Shown piece by piece: positions 18,801-18,842 of a stretch of DNA of 18,842 bases. Within the stretch, counting starts at the first letter, position 1. Each line of letters starts with the position of its first letter. A program made the position numbers and the translations under genes. This stretch comes from Chloromonas sp. AAM2 (Eukaryota > Chlorophyta > Chlorophyceae > Chlamydomonadales > Chlamydomonadaceae), in contig QAXH01002288.1 of assembly GCA_004335635.1 (NCBI GenBank), positions 1-18,842 on the forward strand. The letters are read 5' to 3'. The notes beneath the pieces were generated by a model that saw only the letters and a program-made list of their open reading frames with translations, did no database searches and was not told where the DNA came from.

Positions 18801-18842
18801 GCCCCATTGCACACTGACTGCAGGCATGCCCTGTTGCATGGC
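1..18842 (-). CDS. Giant modular type I polyketide synthase, AT-less, 21 exons, both ends outside the window
   Basis: Multimodular PKS, probably cytosolic, building a reduced polyketide on ACP-bound intermediates. Exons in transcription order: 18842-18692 (5' partial), 18535-18156, 17897-17551, 17243-16981, 16687-16452, 16285-15985, 15798-15704, 15468-15220, 14967-11782, 11512-11257, 11007-10595, 10360-10285, 10063-9752, 9425-8160, 7992-5202, 4942-4750, 4565-4433, 4165-4007, 3812-3448, 3184-2873, 2602-1 (3' partial). All 20 junctions are phase-consistent (nine phase 0, nine phase 1, two phase 2); 19 introns are GT-AG and one is GC-AG. Joined length is 14,086 nt, 4,695 codons, no stop. Domain order is KR'-ACP / KS-DH0-KR-ACP / KS-DH-ER-KR-ACP / KS-DH-ER'. 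No AT or methyltransferase is seen. Family knowledge: AT-less modules and duplicated modules are reported for chlorophyte PKSs. No start, promoter or terminator is visible because the window is interior. An automatic caller may split it at intron read-through. Confidence 0.95.
717..763 (-). repeat. ER repeat, module D copy (pairs with 7395-7441)
   Basis: 47 bp identical to the module C copy, 6,678 bp away in direct orientation. Confidence 0.95.
875..1399 (-). other. Module D pseudo-KR (structural) region
   Basis: Residues 4230-4404 start with ILYEVKWQV, the usual opening of a structural KR half between DH and ER, and include ALLRCATQE, matched in modules B and C. No catalytic residues or methyltransferase motif are visible. 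Its length of about 175 residues is near that in module C. Confidence 0.7.
1445..2434 (-). other. Module D dehydratase (DH)
   Basis: Residues 3885-4214 form a complete double-hotdog DH. The first motif is His3929, Gly3933 and Pro3938 in [14 protein letters not shown]; then [13 protein letters not shown] (residues 4064-4076) with the canonical YGPxF; and the second motif Asp4113 and Gln4117 in [12 protein letters not shown]. All the classical catalytic elements are present, so dehydration is expected. The DH is encoded in the single long exon 21, which also contains the KS end and the ER. Confidence 0.93.
2603..2872 (-). other. Intron 20 (phase 0, end of KS-D)
   Basis: Donor CCAG|GTCAGT and acceptor TTGCAG. 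It joins SSFAFQ to GTNAHVLL. Same position and phase as intron 8. Confidence 0.94.
3185..3447 (-). other. Intron 19 (phase 0, KS-D)
   Basis: Donor GAG|GTGCGT and acceptor GTTCAG. It joins GDPIE to VGGAAAVLL. Confidence 0.9.
3813..4006 (-). other. Intron 18 (phase 1, KS-D)
   Basis: Donor AGCG|GTGAGG and acceptor TTGCAG. It joins TMAIAS to [10 protein letters not shown]. Confidence 0.92.
4166..4432 (-). other. Intron 17 (phase 1, KS-D)
   Basis: Donor ACAG|GTGAGC and acceptor GCTGCAG. It joins FSATG to SALSVAAGR. It contains a (CA)n tract and an imperfect direct repeat. Confidence 0.92.
4191..4204. repeat. (AC)7 microsatellite in intron 17
   Basis: Seven AC units near the 3' end of intron 17; on the gene strand it is a GT tract upstream of the pyrimidine-rich acceptor. 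Confidence 0.9.
4566..4749 (-). other. Intron 16 (phase 0, KS-D)
   Basis: Donor GAG|GTGCGT and acceptor ATGCAG. It joins MEMAGE to VLAHPLC. It contains a short direct repeat at 4627-4670. Confidence 0.87.
4627..4670. repeat. Short direct repeat in intron 16
   Basis: A 17-bp unit, tcatgaKgcaagtagtg, occurs at 4627-4643 and 4654-4670 with one mismatch, 27 bp apart. Confidence 0.85.
4943..5201 (-). other. Intron 15 (phase 2, start of KS-D)
   Basis: Donor AAAG|GTAGGC and acceptor CGTAG. It joins SIPAQR to WDVDLQ. Same residue and phase as intron 3. Confidence 0.93.
5414..5629 (-). other. Module C acyl carrier protein
   Basis: Residues 3299-3370 are an ACP with pantetheinyl Ser3329 (codon 5539-5537) in [15 protein letters not shown] basic, then Ala/Ser-rich linker (residues 3251-3297, with [13 protein letters not shown]) joins it to the KR. 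The helical core is identical in protein sequence to the module B ACP. It delivers the saturated chain to the module D KS. Confidence 0.95.
5434..5589 (-). repeat. ACP repeat, module C copy (pairs with 12111-12266)
   Basis: Partner of the module B copy, 6,677 bp away in direct orientation. It encodes the ACP core around Ser3329. Confidence 0.95.
5783..6520 (-). other. Module C ketoreductase (KR)
   Basis: Residues 3002-3247 form a complete KR with NADPH motif [10 protein letters not shown] (residues 3004-3013). The catalytic residues are Lys3110, the LFSS serines 3133-3134, Tyr3147 and Asn3151 ([14 protein letters not shown]). The loop HAGGVLADA keeps the B-type-like Asp. After the catalytic helix, [12 protein letters not shown] replaces the [13 protein letters not shown] of KR-A and KR-B, so this KR is less like the other two there. 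Together with DH and ER it should give full reduction to methylene. Confidence 0.94.
6090..6136 (-). repeat. KR active-site repeat, module C copy (pairs with 12806-12852)
   Basis: Partner of the module B copy with two mismatches. Confidence 0.9.
6614..7585 (-). other. Module C enoylreductase (ER)
   Basis: Residues 2647-2970 form an NADPH-dependent medium-chain reductase that saturates the enoyl-ACP. Hallmarks: [19 protein letters not shown] (residues 2693-2711); the SDYAG string; [22 protein letters not shown]; and the nucleotide-binding [16 protein letters not shown] (residues 2802-2816), followed by ARVLATAGS. The string [11 protein letters not shown] and the EISKRG segment complete the fold. 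The ER lies between the pseudo-KR and the KR, the standard place. Part of the NFRDVL region is identical at DNA level to the module D ER. Confidence 0.95.
7395..7441 (-). repeat. ER repeat, module C copy (pairs with 717-763)
   Basis: 47 bp identical base for base to 717-763. They encode the [16 protein letters not shown] part of the ER. Confidence 0.95.
7586..8268 (-). other. Module C pseudo-KR (structural) region, split by one intron
   Basis: Residues 2475-2646 lie between DH and ER. The start [11 protein letters not shown] matches ILYEVKWQV in module D and the usual opening of a structural KR half. The string GLLRTAAQE (residues 2565-2573) anchors the later part. There is no catalytic Ser/Tyr set and no methyltransferase motif. 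Intron 14 falls here, the only intron outside the KS domains of modules B-D. Confidence 0.7.
7993..8159 (-). other. Intron 14 (phase 1, pseudo-KR of module C)
   Basis: Donor GCAG|GTGCGC and acceptor GTGCAG. It joins HLPGAA to [10 protein letters not shown]. The surrounding protein is weakly conserved, so the exact sites rest on phase and splice motifs. Confidence 0.8.
8329..9291 (-). other. Module C dehydratase (DH)
   Basis: Residues 2134-2454 form a double-hotdog DH that removes water from the beta-hydroxyacyl-ACP. The first catalytic motif is complete: His2180, Gly2184 and Pro2189 in [16 protein letters not shown]. The second, DxxxQ, is present as Asp2361 and Gln2365 in [12 protein letters not shown]. 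The YGPxF motif seen in the module D DH is not recognisable at the expected place, where the sequence reads [11 protein letters not shown] Gly/His-rich stretch (residues 2332-2350) precedes the second motif. Activity is likely from the catalytic pair, but the altered middle part leaves some doubt. Confidence 0.88.
9426..9751 (-). other. Intron 13 (phase 1, KS-C)
   Basis: Donor CAAG|GTGGGT and acceptor CTGCAG. It joins RADRAQ to [14 protein letters not shown]. At 326 bp it is the longest intron; no other gene or RNA structure was recognised in it. Confidence 0.87.
10064..10284 (-). other. Intron 12 (phase 1, inside HGTG of KS-C)
   Basis: Donor ACAG|GTGGGA and acceptor GCATAG. It splits the second Gly of MHGTG exactly as intron 6 does. 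Confidence 0.93.
10361..10594 (-). other. Intron 11 (phase 0, KS-C)
   Basis: Donor ACAG|GTGGGC and acceptor ATGCAG. It joins NGPSQQ to AVIEAALQ. Confidence 0.92.
11008..11256 (-). other. Intron 10 (phase 1, KS-C)
   Basis: Donor CATG|GTAAGC and acceptor GCTGCAG. It joins VFGLH to [11 protein letters not shown], just before the active-site Cys. Confidence 0.93.
11513..11781 (-). other. Intron 9 (phase 0, KS-C)
   Basis: Donor GCG|GTAAGT and acceptor GTGCAG. It joins VDAFDMA to [14 protein letters not shown]. Confidence 0.93.
12094..12321 (-). other. Module B acyl carrier protein
   Basis: Residues 1557-1632 are a complete ACP with the pantetheinyl Ser1592 in [14 protein letters not shown] (codon 12216-12214), followed by [19 protein letters not shown]. 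It carries the beta-hydroxyacyl product of module B to the module C KS. From VSPDAPLM to AAHL it is identical in protein sequence to the module C ACP, and the DNA is nearly identical too. A linker of about 35 residues rich in Ser, Gln and Lys leads to the next KS. Confidence 0.95.
12111..12266 (-). repeat. ACP repeat, module B copy (pairs with 5434-5589)
   Basis: These 156 bp align without gaps to 5434-5589 with 6 mismatches by eye (about 96% identity), including most third codon positions. They encode the ACP core around Ser1592. The identity drops sharply on both sides. Confidence 0.95.
12691..12741 (-). repeat. KR repeat, module B copy (pairs with 18774-18824)
   Basis: Partner of the module A copy; the same region of KR-C ([12 protein letters not shown]) is different. 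Confidence 0.93.
12806..12852 (-). repeat. KR active-site repeat, module B copy (pairs with 6090-6136)
   Basis: 47 bp matching 6090-6136 at 45 positions. They encode [15 protein letters not shown], including the catalytic serine. Confidence 0.9.
13282..13821 (-). other. Module B pseudo-KR (structural) region
   Basis: Residues 1057-1236 occupy the position of the structural half of a split KR. The string ALLRCMTQE (residues 1156-1164) matches ALLRCATQE in module D and GLLRTAAQE in module C, which anchors the alignment. In C and D this region is followed by an ER; here the catalytic KR follows directly, so module B has no ER. It is expected to be non-catalytic and to support the KR fold. Confidence 0.65.
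13822..13920 (-). other. Ser/Asp-rich acidic loop in module B
   Basis: Residues 1024-1056 are dominated by Ser, Asp and Gly, with runs such as [14 protein letters not shown]. These resemble acidic casein kinase 2 type sites (Ser followed by acidic residues). The loop lies between DH0 and the pseudo-KR and is absent from modules C and D. It may be a disordered, phosphorylatable linker; function is inferred only. Confidence 0.65.
13990..14106 (-). repeat. Gly/Ala-rich low-complexity segment after DH0 of module B
   Basis: Residues 962-1000 are rich in Gly, Ala and Thr (for example GATGGGAAAGGTATAN) and follow the degenerate DH. Nothing comparable stands at this position in modules C or D. It is probably a flexible linker. 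Confidence 0.7.
14125..14883 (-). other. Module B degenerate dehydratase (DH0)
   Basis: Residues 703-955 align by position and flanking strings with the DHs of modules C and D. These include HPAL, the VPNAAL string in place of LPGAAL, and the late GFQALVVP string in place of GWDALMLP. The catalytic motif HxxxGxxxxP is destroyed: counting back from Pro775, the His position is Thr766 and the Gly position is Ala770. The second catalytic motif DxxxQ reads ExxxQ (Glu932, Gln936). No YGPxF is present. This is seen directly; loss of dehydration is inferred. The domain probably remains as a structural dimer element, as non-functional DHs do in other PKSs. The alternative is an unrelated spacer, but the flanking matches argue against that. 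Confidence 0.75.
14968..15219 (-). other. Intron 8 (phase 0, end of KS-B)
   Basis: Donor CCAG|GTATGG and acceptor CCTCAG. It joins SGFAFQ to GTNAHV. Shared in position and phase with intron 20 of KS-D. Confidence 0.94.
15469..15703 (-). other. Intron 7 (phase 0, KS-B)
   Basis: Donor AAG|GTGAGA and acceptor GTGCAG. It joins LLASK to [11 protein letters not shown], rebuilding the second-His motif. KS-C and KS-D have no intron here. Confidence 0.93.
15799..15984 (-). other. Intron 6 (phase 1, inside HGTG of KS-B)
   Basis: Donor ACAG|GTACGC and acceptor GTGCAG. It splits the second glycine of MHGTG. The same position and phase is used by intron 12 in KS-C. Confidence 0.94.
16286..16451 (-). other. 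Intron 5 (phase 0, KS-B)
   Basis: Donor CAG|GTAAGA and acceptor GTGCAG. It joins PAAFQ to RAGMLAPDG, restoring a conserved KS string. Confidence 0.92.
16681..16785. repeat. Duplicated acceptor region in intron 4
   Basis: The plus-strand sequence at 16681-16706 (cgaccgcctg, then a CA-rich stretch ending caagg) recurs with small gaps at 16761-16785. On the gene strand each copy contains a CAG acceptor. Using the upstream copy would run into an in-frame TGA a few codons on. Confidence 0.8.
16688..16980 (-). other. Intron 4 (phase 1, KS-B)
   Basis: Donor TACG|GTGAGT and acceptor GTGCAG. It joins ATLQY to GGRGMTPF. It contains a second copy of its own acceptor region about 80 bp upstream (see repeats). 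Confidence 0.85.
17244..17550 (-). other. Intron 3, GC-AG type (phase 2, start of KS-B)
   Basis: Donor ACAG|GCAAGT is a non-canonical but recognised GC donor; acceptor is CTGCAG. This is the only junction that joins RRVPHDR to YDVYG in frame. The nearby GT four bases downstream would shift the frame. Intron 15 in KS-D has the same residue position and phase but uses GT. It is 307 bp long with no gene recognised inside. Confidence 0.85.
17811..18284 (-). other. Module A acyl carrier protein
   Basis: Residues 135-206 form a phosphopantetheine-binding ACP. The motif [14 protein letters not shown] carries the pantetheinyl serine at residue 166 (codon 18191-18189). The third helix region [18 protein letters not shown] follows after an intron. 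It tethers the growing chain to module A and passes it to the module B KS. Intron 2 cuts the domain in phase 0 after NNLQ; the ACPs of modules B and C have no intron. An Ala/Pro/Thr/Arg-rich linker of about 40 residues separates it from the KR. Compared with the other two ACPs it has diverged (DHPT for DFPT, acidic residues before PLMSS). Confidence 0.93.
17898..18155 (-). other. Intron 2 (phase 0, ACP-A)
   Basis: Donor CAG|GTAGGA and acceptor GCTCAG. It joins LRNNLQ to ARLGLD and restores the ACP fold. It lies within ACP helix II/III; the ACPs of modules B and C have no intron here. Confidence 0.9.
18536..18691 (-). other. Intron 1 (phase 1, KR-A)
   Basis: Donor AAG|GTGAGC and acceptor TTCCAG. 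It joins LEALQ to GVLSTL in frame. Nothing else was recognised inside. Confidence 0.88.
18774..18824 (-). repeat. KR repeat, module A copy (pairs with 12691-12741)
   Basis: 51 bp that differ from 12691-12741 at one base. They encode [16 protein letters not shown]. Confidence 0.93.

Larger units (their letters stand above)
18414..18842 (-). other. Module A ketoreductase, C-terminal part only
   Basis: Residues 1-92 hold the end of a KR domain that begins upstream of the window. The segment containing [13 protein letters not shown] (residues 10-22) is the late strand and loop that follows the catalytic Tyr/Asn helix; the same string with the same following helix occurs in the module B KR. Intron 1 interrupts it after ...LEALQ. 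The next exon supplies the KR tail, with Trp71 and the PTLF motif matching the tails of the two complete KRs. The nucleotide-binding Gly motif and the catalytic Ser, Tyr and Lys lie outside the window, so activity cannot be judged. Confidence 0.85.

Overview
The window lies inside one giant eukaryotic gene on the minus strand. Neither its start nor its stop codon is present. It encodes a modular type I polyketide synthase (PKS). I resolved 21 exons (first and last partial) and 20 introns. Every junction keeps the reading frame, giving 4,695 codons without a stop. Residue numbers below count from the first in-frame codon at 18842. Spliceosomal introns of 156-326 bp, moderately GC-rich sequence, and tandem PKS modules without acyltransferase (AT) domains point to a green alga (chlorophyte). 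These features match the published description of algal type I PKSs with AT acting in trans and module duplication. The best-known relative in that group is Chlamydomonas reinhardtii PKS1, linked to zygospore wall maturation. The species cannot be fixed from sequence alone, and the taxonomic call is inference.

Layout in transcription order (high to low coordinates). Module A (18842-17811): C-terminal part of a ketoreductase (KR), then an acyl carrier protein (ACP). Module B (17702-12094): ketosynthase (KS), a dehydratase-like domain that has lost its catalytic residues, a structural pseudo-KR, KR, ACP. Module C (11988-5414): KS, dehydratase (DH), pseudo-KR, enoylreductase (ER), KR, ACP. Module D (5311-1): KS, DH, pseudo-KR, ER, continuing past the left edge.

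How the parts should work together (inference from domain content): acyl units are loaded on each ACP by a separate trans-acting AT. Each KS condenses the chain. Module B should leave a beta-hydroxyl. Module C should reduce fully to methylene, and module D probably does the same if a KR follows off-window. The product segment would be a saturated aliphatic chain with a hydroxyl.

Two features stand out. First, 17 of 20 introns fall in the three KS domains, while the processing domains sit in very long exons (3,186, 2,791 and more than 2,602 bp). Second, parts of the ACP, KR and ER are nearly identical at DNA level between modules, which suggests recent duplication or gene conversion. I found no second gene, RNA gene, mobile element, promoter or terminator. 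Plus-strand open frames look like antisense shadows of the PKS.
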